Source of the DNA: Nitrososphaerota archaeon | GTDB lineage: Archaea; Thermoproteota; Nitrososphaeria; Nitrososphaerales; CADDZS01 | Length of the DNA: 64,000 nt | NCBI GenBank assembly: GCA_021325255.1 | Contig: JAJPHP010000037.1 | Location: 9,124 to 73,123 of the forward strand | Reading direction: 5' to 3' | Shown here: positions 46,624 to 55,596 of the stretch, in pieces | Layout of the letters: every line of letters starts with the position of its first letter | How positions within the stretch are numbered: the first letter of the stretch is position 1 | The notes under the pieces: generated by a model | The model's database searches: none | What the model was told of the DNA's origin: nothing | The model's input: only the letters and a program-made list of their open reading frames with translations | Made by a program: the position numbers and the translations under genes

Positions 46624-46745
46624 AGCGGAGGACTCTTAATCCTTAGGTCATGGGTTCAAATCCCATCAGGCCCGCCACCTCTTCTCGCAATTCCGCCCAC
46701 CCCAATTGACTTGAGTTTGTTTGCAAACGATTCAGTGACCTCTTG

Positions 46746-47186
46746 CTAGTTTATGTCAAATTCATTGTCTTCTGGGTCAGCCATAGCAACGGCATAATGC
46801 TCAAGTCCTTCTTGTTCTAGTGTTTCTAGCCTAGTTGCTCCGATTTTGACGAGCCTTGCGACTTCTGCTTCCACCCGCTCCTTCCGAATATTTATCGGAA
46901 CCCCAAAGCCGCCACTCACACCGAGATCAAAATGGAGCCGATTCTTGCATATCTTCGATTCAGGTACGGCATGGAACCAGATCCTAGGCCCTTTACCGTC
47001 TGGATCGACAATCGAATCAGGTTCTTCAGTTAGTTCCTCTTTTGGAACTCCCATACTCGCGTAGTAATCTACCCAAGATGGGAATCCCTTGGGCGGAGGT
47101 TCCAATACATACCCTAACGCTTGGCACCAGAACTCAACTAGGCGTGCAGGATCTTTAGCATCAATAACAATTTGAAATCTCCTCAA
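46746..47186 (-). CDS. VOC-superfamily (glyoxalase-like) protein
   Basis: 146 aa with FQIVIDAKDPARLVEFWCQA at the start, RLHFDLGVSGG in the middle and the C-terminal block GLEHYAVAMADPEDNEFDI. The His and Glu spaced across the beta-alpha-beta repeats could bind a metal. The family includes lyases, dioxygenases and resistance proteins; the role is open. Confidence 0.8.
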   Translation of the reverse strand: MRRFQIVIDAKDPARLVEFWCQALGYVLEPPPKGFPSWVDYYASMGVPKEELTEEPDSIVDPDGKGPRIWFHAVPESKICKNRLHFDLGVSGGFGVPINIRKERVEAEVARLVKIGATRLETLEQEGLEHYAVAMADPEDNEFDIN

Positions 47187-47575
47187 CAGTTTTCCCGTTC
47201 TCCAATTCGCCTCTGCGAGTCATCAGTCTTTTAAATTTCTCCGGCGTGTCATGATCTCGACAATACGCGATGTGGTAATGTCTGATGACGATGACTTTGA
47301 AATTTGTTATCGACAACGGCGCCTCACGTGAGTAAAGCGCCTCGCAACCTCTTGGGCTCAAAGCTTACATCTATTGCAGGCATCACTATCACCTTTGACC
47401 GGATTCCTTGATTTGGTATAACTCCGCTCCTCTTTTGTTGTATAGGAAATCAAATGATCGTTTGACAGCAGCTCTGAACACGATTTCTGCCCGATTGTGC
47501 AGCGACCTGCGGAATCTAGAAAACAGCACATAGCCACATATAATATTCGGAATTTCTCACCGACCTGTTGATCCG
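47187..47575. other. Intergenic region between divergent genes
   Basis: No supported gene. It contains the promoter of the SnoaL-like gene at its right side. Confidence 0.4.
47537..47545 (+). promoter_or_regulatory. TATA box of the SnoaL-like gene
   Basis: CATATAATA lies about 31-39 nt before ATG 47576, leaving a leader of about ten bases. Confidence 0.5.
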
Positions 47576-48016
47576 ATGTCCTCAACCGAAAGTGAAAAAG
47601 TGAAGAAGAACAAAGCGATAGTACTGCGCTTCATCGAAGAAGTTCAGAGCCAGCACAAACTCGATGTTGCAGACGTGTTGATGGACCGAAACATGGTCGA
47701 CCACTACTTTGAAATGCGGGGACTACCAGAGCCAGCCGACGCCGTCAAAGCTTTCAAGGAGTTCTACTCCAAGAACATTCTCTCAGCATTCCCCGACGCC
47801 AAAGCGGTCGTTCACGAAATGGTCGCTGAAGGCGACCTAGTTGCAACCTACAAGACTACTCACGTTACTCATACGGGCGAATTCAGGGGGATCGCACCAA
47901 CTGGTAAGGAGGGTGACATCCAAATCATGGACATATTTCGCATTGCGGAAGAGAAGAAGGTCGAACACTGGGGCATAGTCGACTTTACGAGCATAACGCG
48001 GAAGATTTCTTCATAG
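47576..48016 (+). CDS. SnoaL-like (NTF2-fold) ester-cyclase-type protein
   Basis: 146 aa. The pattern VLRFIEEVQSQHKLDVADVL, VDHYFEM, FYSKNILSAFPDAKAVVHEM and GEFRGIAPTGKEGDIQIMDI matches the SnoaL/ester cyclase family, small alpha+beta barrels that bind hydrophobic or polyketide-like ligands. A charged KVEHWGIVD near the end contributes the usual pocket His and Asp. Intact counterpart of the damaged copy at 39584. Confidence 0.83.
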   Translation: MSSTESEKVKKNKAIVLRFIEEVQSQHKLDVADVLMDRNMVDHYFEMRGLPEPADAVKAFKEFYSKNILSAFPDAKAVVHEMVAEGDLVATYKTTHVTHTGEFRGIAPTGKEGDIQIMDIFRIAEEKKVEHWGIVDFTSITRKISS

Positions 48017-48070
48017 CGTCACGGTGTGGAGTGGAATTCAGAGGGCCTCGTTCTTTCAACCCTCTCACAA

Positions 48071-48385
48071 CTACATTGCTTCCTTTACTCCCTCTAGCGT
48101 ATCTTGAAAAGTACCAAGGGGATGAACTTCCCGTTGAATCCACATATTCATTGGCGCGTTGAAGAAGATCTCGCCCATCTCTTCTACACTCTGGACTTCA
48201 AGAATGTAGCAGAGCGCACTGACATCAAGGAAAGGACCACCACCTGCGATCTTGCCCTCCTTTTGCAGCTTGATCTTGTATTCAAAATCGCTTTGCCACA
48301 TACTCATCATCACTTTTCCCTCAGTCGAATTCATGGACACCGGAGGTACTCCTGCTGGTTTTTCAATAACGAGAAACTTGGACAT
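48071..48385 (-). CDS. Muconolactone-isomerase-like / YCII-type dimeric alpha-beta-barrel protein
   Basis: 104 aa from ATG 48385 (SKFLVIEKPAGVPP). MSMWQSDFEYKIKLQKEGKI, GGGPFLDVSALCYILEV and MGEIFFNAPM fit the muconolactone delta-isomerase-like fold. An ATG nine codons upstream gives a longer, less likely N-terminus. Function unknown. Confidence 0.68.
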   Translation of the reverse strand: MSKFLVIEKPAGVPPVSMNSTEGKVMMSMWQSDFEYKIKLQKEGKIAGGGPFLDVSALCYILEVQSVEEMGEIFFNAPMNMWIQREVHPLGTFQDTLEGVKEAM

Positions 48386-48632
48386 GGGTCTTATCTTCGA
48401 CCACCAAATCAATTATCTCTTTCTATTCACTCTACCGGTCATCCAAAGAGCACTAAGATTGCATTCCCCACTCTCGTCACCATTACGAAAGGGCAAATAC
48501 AGATCCGATGCACAAAAGGTTGGTGCACTCCTGGGGCTCAGGACATGCCAGACCTGCTTCACGTGGCCTTAAGTTATCACGATCTTGAAAAAGCCAAAGA
48601 GATATGTAGTTCGTAATCCATCCAACTTTGGA

Positions 48633-49517
48633 ATGTCCAGCGAGAAAAGAATCACTCAAGAGCTAACCCTTGGCGAAGTGTTCTCCAGGACCTTTGAGCT
48701 TTATCGACTAGACTTCTCAAAGTACATAATTCTTTTCGTGGTGGTGGAGGCTATTGTCGGAATCCTGACCACGCTGGTGCGGGGTGCGATCGTCCTGCCA
48801 CCGGCACTTCCTGCTAACGCGACTCCGCAGGAAATAATCAGTTGGGCACCAGGGTACTTCTCAGCTCAAGCCGCGCTAATTGCCTTGAGCGCGATCGTAA
48901 CGCTGGTGTTCTACCCAATATCTATTGGGAGTGCAGTCAAGATCGCGTCGGATGGGATTGTTACGGGACGCGCAGACCTCGCGGCGTCGGTTCGATCCGC
49001 CGTTTCAAGAATAGTCTGGCTTTGGGTGGTGGGCATTGTAGTCGGCATCATCGTAATCTTGGGATTTATCGCCCTCTTCGTTCCAGGAGTTATACTGGCG
49101 ATAATGTTCTCACTCGTCCTTCCAGCACTGATAATCGAAGGGACAGGCTTCGGTAGCATGAGCAGAAGTCGACAGCTCGTCAGCCACAGGTGGCTGAAGA
49201 CCCTGGTTTTGTTCATTATCTTTGGAATAATCATTGGGATAGCGTCCGCGATCGTTAGTGCAATCAGCGCCCCCTTCGGGGTCGCAAGCACAATCGTCAG
49301 CAGCATCCTCTCCGCGTTTTACCTCCCGTTAATCCCGATAATGCTGACCGTCTACTACTACTCGAACTCGGCTCGGATAACACCGCTCATAAGCCAGCCG
49401 CCACCGGCTCCGGGAACGGCGCCCGAAGCTGCGCTGAGGTTCTGTCCGAACTGTGGAGCCCAGATCTCCTCCACAACGATGTTCTGCCCAGCGTGCGGCA
49501 CAAGGCAGCCTGCTTGA
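48633..49517 (+). CDS. Multi-helix membrane protein with C-terminal zinc ribbon
   Basis: 294 aa from ATG 48633. The N-terminal part (LTLGEVFSRTFELYRLDFSK) and six hydrophobic segments resemble the membrane domain of glycerophosphodiester-phosphodiesterase-type integral proteins. The C-terminus carries a zinc ribbon, FCPNCGAQISS...CPACG. A loop with a conserved basic helix (SMSRSRQLVSHRWLK) lies between helices 4 and 5. Function unknown. The frame is open from 48585 but the extension is poorly supported. Confidence 0.8.
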   Translation: MSSEKRITQELTLGEVFSRTFELYRLDFSKYIILFVVVEAIVGILTTLVRGAIVLPPALPANATPQEIISWAPGYFSAQAALIALSAIVTLVFYPISIGSAVKIASDGIVTGRADLAASVRSAVSRIVWLWVVGIVVGIIVILGFIALFVPGVILAIMFSLVLPALIIEGTGFGSMSRSRQLVSHRWLKTLVLFIIFGIIIGIASAIVSAISAPFGVASTIVSSILSAFYLPLIPIMLTVYYYSNSARITPLISQPPPAPGTAPEAALRFCPNCGAQISSTTMFCPACGTRQPA

Positions 49518-49733
49518 GCTGTCCTTCCCGGCCGAACTGCTCACTACGAAGAGGAACCTACGATGAGTTGAGATGTGCTAGAGAGTGCAACGTGGGTTCT
49601 GGGGAACGCTGAAGAAAGACATCGGAATCCTCGGAAATTTCGTGTATGGCGACTCATCTAAACGAATTTACTTCACGCTTCTAAGAATATTCATTAAGAC
49701 AAGCCGAACCTGAGGAAATGGTGGGGAAAACGT

Positions 49734-50639
49734 TTGGCCGTTCACTACGACCCCGAAGAAACGGAATTGAAGTCAGCAGAAAAATTCGTCTCATTCAGAG
49801 ACAAGGACGTTCTCGAAATAGGTTGCGGAGAAGGTCGCTTCACCTCAAAATATTTTGAAAGGACAAAGAGCACAATTGCTATAGACTCTGATCCAGACGC
49901 GATCCGAAAAGCCGAAAGCTCCTCCAAAGTTTCTCCCTCATACCTCAATCATGGAAGAATAAGGTTTCAGGAAGGCGATGCAGAGGAGCTTGAATTTCAA
50001 TCCGAATCCTTTGACGTCGTGATCTTCAGTTGGTCTTTGTGTTGCTTAGGCGATCCTCTAAAATCATTGAGAGAAGCGCACAGAGTCTTAAGGTCGCAAT
50101 GCAAGATCCTCGATCTGATGCCCGACGCCGTCCCATCATTTGAGACGGCAACGATCCAGAAGATCGGGGGAAAAGATGCGATATATCAAGGAGGCCTCAC
50201 TGGCTTTAGAGCTCTCGTTGACTCCGTCCAAGAGGGATTGTTCGTCCCGTTTGACGAGCAAAGGGTTACTTTTCACACTTACTTTGACAATATGGCCGAT
50301 TTCATCGGGTGGCTTCCAAGTAAGCTCGGGCCTTTTACACAGTAGGAGTTCAAATCAATATCTGGAGAGTCCTTAGAAGCGATCAAAAATTACGCTTCGA
50401 CCTATTTATCAATTCAAGATGGAGGAGGATTTCTAGTGAAGGACGCGCTAACTGTGTCGAGATCGACCAAGCATAAACAAAAAATGCAACATGCCAAGGA
50501 GCATCTTCGCGTGCTTCAGAGGCTACAGGACAGGATCGACAAAGTGAAAATTGAATCTTCTCTGCTTTTAGAAGCCGGAGGTGCCCTGGCGTTGGCGTTT
50601 AACAAGCAACACTCACCGAAACTGGACAAGATGAATTGA
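49734..50639 (+). CDS. Class I SAM-dependent methyltransferase with an in-frame TAG near the C-terminus
   Basis: SAM motif I VLEIGCGEGRFTS, the acidic IAIDSDPDA loop, GDAEELEFQSESFDVVIFSW and LREAHRVLR are typical of the Ubie/Methyltransf_11 group. The frame stops at TAG 50343-50345 after LGPFTQ (203 aa), but continues in the same frame as EFKSISGESLEAIKNYASTY, LSIQDGGGFLVKDALTVSRS, the usual C-terminal strands, and then a basic helix to TGA 50637-50639. So the full protein would be about 301 residues. TTG start at 49734. The stop is a mutation, an error or readthrough. Confidence 0.72.
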
Positions 50640-51267
50640 GACTTGGTGCGAGACTCGTTACGACCCCAACTAGGGCAAGTCCGAGTTCCTGTTCCAGCAG
50701 AACCGGGAATCTCGCTCGTCGAGAGTCAGAAAGCAAAGGATTTTTTTAATGGGCCTGCCCCATCACAAGAACAGGCCTATGCCCAATGGACAAGCACGGC
50801 AAGATGATCAGAAACAAAAGCCAGACGCCTTCGCCAAGCTTTCCAAATGCTCCTAGACGGCAACAAAAAAATACGGCGTGCTTTTCATGTTGCCTAGGGA
50901 CGAAGAGTGGCTACAATGACCGAAAAGAACAACTCGAAAGCTCGCGATTATACTCAAGATACTCGTCGGTCTTTCTAGATTCGTCCAATGTCAAAGAGTG
51001 CGAACTTCCGCCCAGGCCAGATCATTAGTTCAGATCCCCGCTAACATCAAAGGGCAGAGACTCTGGACTAAAGTGCCAAATATTTCATCTGTTTCGTCGC
51101 TTTCATCGCGTACTTCTGAATGAATCTCCTTCTAGCAGTCTGCGCAGGCTGTAAATCCTAGCTACTCGTGTGAGTGTAAAGTATGCAATTAACCGAACCC
51201 CTCGAATTGGACATTTTGAGCCGAGATCGGGATACCCCCTCGGCTGTCGAGAGGCATTCTCAAAACG
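50640..51267. other. Intergenic region without a confident gene
   Basis: A T7 run (50742-50748) and a GGCCTG/CAGGCC hairpin (50752-50777) are present. An open frame at 50786-51028 (80 codons) shows no recognisable domain and unusual Ser/Arg/Cys-rich composition. Nothing else is seen. Confidence 0.4.
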
Positions 51268-51471
51268 TTACACCGATTCTTCGGCGCTAATCTCGGGATA
51301 CTTTTTCGACAATTCCTCACAGACGCGCTTTATGTGCGGAACCACGACTTGCCGCATGTACATTCTGTAATCTTTTTGATTCAAGCTCGTCCTCTCCTTG
51401 TTCTTGATAGTGGCCCACATGAGCGTTGCGATTAAATCCCCTACCAAGCTGGAATCCGTTTCGTCAATCAA
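51268..51471 (-). CDS. Small hypothetical protein
   Basis: 67 aa, helical-looking: DLIATLMWATIKNKERTSLN, DYRMYMRQVVVPHIKRVCEE, ending KKYPEISAEESV. Codon composition and charge distribution look protein-like, but there is no recognised domain. It lies 100 nt downstream of the NitrOD5-like gene on the same strand. Confidence 0.4.
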   Translation of the reverse strand: MIDETDSSLVGDLIATLMWATIKNKERTSLNQKDYRMYMRQVVVPHIKRVCEELSKKYPEISAEESV

Positions 51472-51571
51472 TCAAAAATTCTCGCCGAATAGCTCTTCTC
51501 CGGTCCGTTCCTGCCATGGTATGCGTCGCCCTAACCTTTTCATACTTGGGCGCTCTTTTGATGATCACAAC

Positions 51572-51895
51572 TCAACACTGCAAGAAACTGTACTTCGCGA
51601 ACTCGACTGCCTGCGCGAGATCGACGGGGCCCTCTCTTGGCACCTGGAACGTCTCAGTGATCCGATTCACTATCTGCTCTTCCAGAAAGCGGAATCCTTC
51701 TTCCCCTAGAATTGCCTTGAGACCCTCTAAGACGTCAAGCGGTCTTCGCTGAAATTGCTCTTTTGGAAGATTACGCGTCGCCTGTACCGCGTAGTAGAGG
51801 GTTGATACTGTTGGCCCGCCGAGAGATAAAGTCAATGCTTTGTCTATGCTATCGAACAGGGTTGCGTTGAATCCCTTTTCGTAGACTGCGCGCAA
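51572..51895 (-). CDS. Hypothetical protein resembling a NitrOD5 (DUF3227) domain
   Basis: 107 aa. ATLFDSIDKALTLSLG, GGPTVSTLYYAVQATRNLPK and GLKAILGEEGFRFLEEQIVN have the spacing of the NitrOD5 output domain common in Nitrososphaeria. The resemblance is from memory of the pattern and not proven. The role of the domain is unknown; it is often fused to regulators. Confidence 0.5.
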   Translation of the reverse strand: MRAVYEKGFNATLFDSIDKALTLSLGGPTVSTLYYAVQATRNLPKEQFQRRPLDVLEGLKAILGEEGFRFLEEQIVNRITETFQVPREGPVDLAQAVEFAKYSFLQC

Positions 51896-52363
51896 ATTCC
51901 TTCACCTTTCCATGTAAGGGAAAGAAACATTCCTTAGTTTCTAAAAGAGTTCTTTCCGTTTTGCATGAAATCTTCTAGCGCAACTCTCTAATCGGGTATT
52001 CCGGAACTAGTCATACTTCTCCCCCAAGACAGGTGAACACGAGCCCTAATCCAACACTCTTAATGCGGGAAAAATATGTGGGAATGCTTCGAGGACATCG
52101 GTAGTTCTTTTTTCTGGATTACAATTAGCGTCATGGAGACGACTCGATCAAATGGTCGGGTCAGGCCTTCCCTAACTTCGACATCCAACGGAGACAAAAT
52201 CCTATGGCCTCAAGGAGTTTGAGTTGTACGACCCCTTCGGAAATCCGCTTTTTTATGCAGAACCCCCTTACACATTAACTAACCAAAGTATTTCCGGTCT
52301 CCATTCGTTGCCGTTCAGATGCTCTTGACATGGAGAAAGGCTAGCTTTGCGTTTCGGGTCTAC
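51896..52363. other. Intergenic region with a VOC-domain fragment
   Basis: No intact gene. It holds the short remnant described at 52203-52275; the rest shows nothing recognisable. Confidence 0.4.
52203..52275 (+). pseudogene. Short remnant of a VOC/glyoxalase-like gene
   Basis: YGLKEFELYDPFGNPLFYAE is the typical C-terminal strand of a VOC protein (the DPFGN turn). Neighbouring sequence in the same frame does not extend the homology and no start exists, so only this exon-sized scrap survives. Confidence 0.5.
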
Positions 52364-52471
52364 TCACCAAAAGGTGGCGTACGTAATCTCGTCAACTTGA
52401 AGCCCGCTTTCCCTTAGATAATTGATCCAGTTTTGAAACCTTTCGTGTTTGGACCCCGTCTGGTCGGCCAT
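52364..52471 (-). CDS. Possible 35-aa small protein
   Basis: ATG 52471 to TGA 52364 encodes MADQTGSKHERFQNWINYL and RESGLQVDEITYATFW. The composition is protein-like and amphipathic, and an in-frame stop lies three codons upstream. No homology can be claimed; it could be the surviving end of a larger gene. Confidence 0.3.
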   Translation of the reverse strand: MADQTGSKHERFQNWINYLRESGLQVDEITYATFW

Positions 52472-52612
52472 ACTTATTCAAAACCTACGTCGATTCCGTC
52501 CTCGTCTTGAAAGACTTTAAGCTCAAAGTTGAGGGCAAAGGACCAAACAGCTTAGTGCAAGCCAATGAATATTCAACCAGAACATTACGATTCGGACTGT
52601 AACATGCGATTG

Positions 52613-52891
52613 TTAACGAATTCTCTTCCTGTCGTCAGGTGCGATCCAAACAATTCTACCATCTTCTGCATTGACTAGAATCTTGCCCTCTCTTTGAAGT
52701 GCCTGCAGAGCACTGTCCAGATGCCAATTCGTGACCGAAACCCCCACACGCTTTTGAAGTTCATCTCTAGTGGGATGATCATCTAGTTTGTCTTTGAGAG
52801 CCTTTTCGACGAACCTTTTTGTGACAATGATCGCCGAAATCGAAGAGCCACTTACCTGGCTGATTTTATGGTGCCCCAATACGTTCGTCAT
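52613..52891 (-). CDS. Small winged-helix-like protein
   Basis: 92 aa. A central helix-turn-helix-like run (TRDELQKRVGVSVTNWHLDS) followed by ALQALQREGKILVNAEDGRI fits a winged-helix wing. The N-terminal 25 residues are polar. Probably a DNA-binding or protein-interaction module; family not recognised. It overlaps nothing and starts 16 nt before the end of the next reverse gene upstream. Confidence 0.55.
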   Translation of the reverse strand: MTNVLGHHKISQVSGSSISAIIVTKRFVEKALKDKLDDHPTRDELQKRVGVSVTNWHLDSALQALQREGKILVNAEDGRIVWIAPDDRKRIR

Positions 52892-52906
52892 CCAGGAATC
52901 CTTCTC

Positions 52907-53194
52907 CTAGTCTTCGTCTCCGGGAATCGGTATGCCCCTTTTCTTGAGTGCTTGTTCCAATGCGACTACTCTGAGTTTCAACGAGTAAGTATCTGGCATG
53001 TTTTGAGCGCTCAGCATTGTTGTGCCTATGGTTATCGTTGTGACTCCCACCAAGGAGACTACGGCCCCTATCGCAAAGTAAGGATTAAGGCGTAATGGGC
53101 CGAGGAAGGTGGAATTTAGCATGTAGTCGTATATCATGAAGCCGATTCCGACCAGCACTATGATTCCACCGAAGATTGCGATGCCCTTCTGCAT
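52907..53194 (-). CDS. Small two-helix membrane protein
   Basis: 95 aa. Helices at about 4-25 (GIAIFGGIIVLVGIGFMIYD) and 38-60 (YFAIGAVVSLVGVTTITIGT) are followed by a cytosolic helix with VVALEQALKKRGIP. No known family. Likely co-transcribed with the winged-helix-like gene 16 nt downstream. Confidence 0.6.
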   Translation of the reverse strand: MQKGIAIFGGIIVLVGIGFMIYDYMLNSTFLGPLRLNPYFAIGAVVSLVGVTTITIGTTMLSAQNMPDTYSLKLRVVALEQALKKRGIPIPGDED

Positions 53195-53390
53195 TGTGCG
53201 ATAGGATCAACCCGCTGCTGAATTTAGCAAGTAGTCCATTACCAACCGAGTGGTAATTCTACAGCACTCAAGCATTTTTCTTTTGTGGATTTGGAATATT
53301 CTTAGTTTGTGTAGCAGCAATGTGGCAATGGACCTGTGATAGACAAGCCCTAATCTGAACCCAACATTTTGCTCCTGACACCTGTACGAT

Positions 53391-53585
53391 TTGTTTTTGG
53401 TATTTCTGCTTCATATTTTCGCTCCTTCTTGCTCATTAACGTTAATCGCGCCTATCCCTGAGCTAGGACACGGAATAAATGGTGGAGGTCTAGAGATCTT
53501 GGGCGATTCGGCTCTTGTCTTGGTTGGTTTATCAGCCGTTTTGTTGTTTGCTACGATCGCTACATTGAAGGTGGCCGAATTATGA
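53391..53585 (+). CDS. Possible small membrane protein
   Basis: 64 aa with two hydrophobic segments (MFLVFLLHIFAPSC and SALVLVGLSAVLLFATIATL). No promoter or family is evident, so this is only a candidate. Confidence 0.3.
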   Translation: MFLVFLLHIFAPSCSLTLIAPIPELGHGINGGGLEILGDSALVLVGLSAVLLFATIATLKVAEL

Positions 53586-53921
53586 GTCTTACATCCAAGA
53601 CGAGAATTCCTCTGTCGTTTGGCGGCAAAAAGGAGCCATTATTCTGAAACAGTTGACATTTTGACTTGCTTCTTCTTTAATGCGCTACTCACTCCATCCA
53701 GAGAACTCGGTTCAAAAGCTGATTCCAAAGGCTAGAAGTTAGATACTGGTCTTGCGCCATTTGTGATTAAATCCAAATCGGGCTTGTTATTGATCCATGC
53801 GTTAAGATAGGCTGGTTCTTCTTTACAAGGATTCGGAAACAAGTTGGTATGAGAGGAGATCCCTCGCTTACTATTTCCCCGAATCAGACGAAACACAGGA
53901 GGACATTTATTCTCCCAACGC
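53586..53921. other. Intergenic region, nothing recognised
   Basis: About 335 nt before the transglutaminase-like gene with no supported gene or structured repeat. Confidence 0.4.
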
Positions 53922-54581
53922 GTGAAAGTTCGTAATAATATGATCAAGGAGGATCACGGCAAGCGCTTCACACCGGGCGAGCTTCGAAGCCTGCGCCGGC
54001 TAAAGGATCCCCACGGAATCCAACGGTTTCTTAATGACCTGCCATATCATCACGCTAATACGGCTTGGTCGCCTAGGCGCGTGTTGCTCCAAAAAACAGC
54101 ACATTGCTTGGAGGGGGCAATCTTTGCAGCCGCAGCGCTCCGGATCAACGGCTACCCGCCACTCATAATTGATTTTGAAGCAAAGTGCGATACTGACCAC
54201 GTCCTAGCAGTATTTCTCACAGACGGCCATTGGGGCGCGATTGCAAAATCAAACTTTTCGGGCCTCCGATACCGCGAACCAGTTTACAGGTCGCTCAGGG
54301 AACTAGCGATAAGTTACTTCGAAGATTACTTCAACTTGCGAGGCGAGAGGACTTTACGCAGATATTCGGCGCATGTGAATCTGAAGAGGTTTGACCACCT
54401 AAACTGGATGACAACAGGAGAGCCAGTCTGGTTCATACCTGAGTACCTGACGAAGATTCATCATTATCCCCTGATCTCAAAGGCCCAAATCCAGCGCTTG
54501 CATCGCGTCGATAAAAACTCCTTCCAAGCTGGGCTCGTGGGACAATCCAGGAAAGGAGGTCAGAAGTTGGGTCCAACTTGA
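53922..54581 (+). CDS. Transglutaminase-like cysteine-hydrolase-fold protein
   Basis: 219 aa. C62 in KTAHCLEGAIFAAAAL, H93 in CDTDHVLAVF and polar residues in GHWGAIAKSN follow the Cys-His-Asp/Asn order of transglutaminase-like peptidase folds. The C-terminal 60 residues are basic (GLVGQSRKGGQK). No signal peptide, so cytosolic. It may cleave or transfer amide groups; the substrate is unknown. GTG 53922 and ATG 53940 are both possible starts. Confidence 0.68.
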   Translation: MKVRNNMIKEDHGKRFTPGELRSLRRLKDPHGIQRFLNDLPYHHANTAWSPRRVLLQKTAHCLEGAIFAAAALRINGYPPLIIDFEAKCDTDHVLAVFLTDGHWGAIAKSNFSGLRYREPVYRSLRELAISYFEDYFNLRGERTLRRYSAHVNLKRFDHLNWMTTGEPVWFIPEYLTKIHHYPLISKAQIQRLHRVDKNSFQAGLVGQSRKGGQKLGPT

Positions 54582-54917
54582 ATGAATATCCTGTTCAATA
54601 ATTAGTCAGCGTTCCTAAGGTGTACGGCAAGTTCAATCGCTCCCTCATCGACAGCTTCTCACAAACCAGAAAGTTCCACTATGTGGCCCTGATGAGCTAA
54701 CTACGGACTGAAAATGATCGTATCTTGACAGAATACGTTGCGATACATGTTTCGAATTCCGATGAAGCACCCTTGAGCAGAGATCCAAGTCCCTGCAGAC
54801 ACTCTTTAAGACTCTTGCGCCTAGCTTGCGCGTGATCCGCTTTCCAATCCGTACTTCGACTTCACAAACGTTTCATCAACTACTTTCTCTCATGCACTTG
54901 TCAAGGTTGAAAGTTTC
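54582..54917. other. Intergenic region, nothing recognised
   Basis: About 336 nt without a supported gene, repeat or RNA. Confidence 0.4.
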
Positions 54918-55427
54918 TTGAGATGGCAGTGGCACTTTGGGATTGGCCTCGCGCTTGCCTCGTACGGATCTATCAGTGTATTGTTACTGTATTTACCCGG
55001 ACTATGTGGCGTCAATATGGCAGCTGGCCTTTCGTCTTGCACAAACAATTTTGACTTTCAACTGTTGTCAGTTGGGTCGATCCTCGGTTTTCTTTCGGCT
55101 GCAGAATTCGGCCTAGCAGTCAAGGGGCATAAGGAAATGTTTCCGACTATTGAGACCAATTCTCAGATCGCGTTGCGCATGTGGGGGACTATTGCGGCGC
55201 TGGTTGGTTCGCTTGTCGCTGTCTGGGGATTCGTTCAAATGAGCAGCATATCGGCAGGTTGTTCAGTTCTTGTTTGCTTCTCACTCAGCGCTTGGAACTC
55301 GTTTTCGCCCCGGCTCTTTGGCGGGCTCGGAGTCGTAGTGTCTGGCGTGACATTGATCCTCGTATCCAGATTCCTCATGAAGATACAACCGGTCACTTGC
55401 GCGACTCCCAAATTATTTGCTTCGTGA
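54918..55427 (+). CDS. Four-helix membrane protein of unknown function
   Basis: 169 aa with helices at about 5-27, 48-67, 85-105 and 130-155; Cys residues cluster in the outer loop LCGVNMAAGLSSC and in SAGCSVLVC. TTG start. No family recognised. Confidence 0.5.
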   Translation: MRWQWHFGIGLALASYGSISVLLLYLPGLCGVNMAAGLSSCTNNFDFQLLSVGSILGFLSAAEFGLAVKGHKEMFPTIETNSQIALRMWGTIAALVGSLVAVWGFVQMSSISAGCSVLVCFSLSAWNSFSPRLFGGLGVVVSGVTLILVSRFLMKIQPVTCATPKLFAS

Positions 55428-55596
55428 TTTTGACTTGCGCCTGCTTTGTGCATAATCTGGATTCCCGAACAATGAGCACGCTTTCCTTCATTGTCTTCGG
55501 AAAAATGAGGTCGGGGATTATCGTCAGCGGCAATTCTGACATGTATTCGGGCAACAAGTGAGATACAAAGACTGCCGTTTCGTGGTATGCATCGGC

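Larger units (their letters stand above)
46529..46674 (+). tRNA. tRNA-Lys (anticodon CTT) with two D-arm introns
   Basis: Acceptor GGGCCTG (46529-46535)/CAGGCCC (46667-46673), discriminator G 46674, and CCA follows in the genome. Anticodon stem GAGGA/TCCTT with loop CTCTTAA gives CTT. T-arm ATGGG-TTCAAAT-CCCAT. Removing 46544-46590 and 46599-46623 leaves a 74-nt tRNA whose D-arm becomes GCTC-AGCCAGGCA-GAGC with the invariant GG. The anticodon loop has no intron. Confidence 0.88.

Noticed and set aside
50752..50777. GGCCTG/CAGGCC hairpin with flanking GGGCCTG as a tRNA or terminator
   Set aside because: The arm matches the acceptor stems of the two nearby tRNAs but there is no D, anticodon or T arm, and the T-run lies before rather than after the hairpin.
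50786..51028. 80-codon plus-strand frame as a gene
   Set aside because: Composition is unlike the neighbouring genes and no domain, promoter or coupling supports it.
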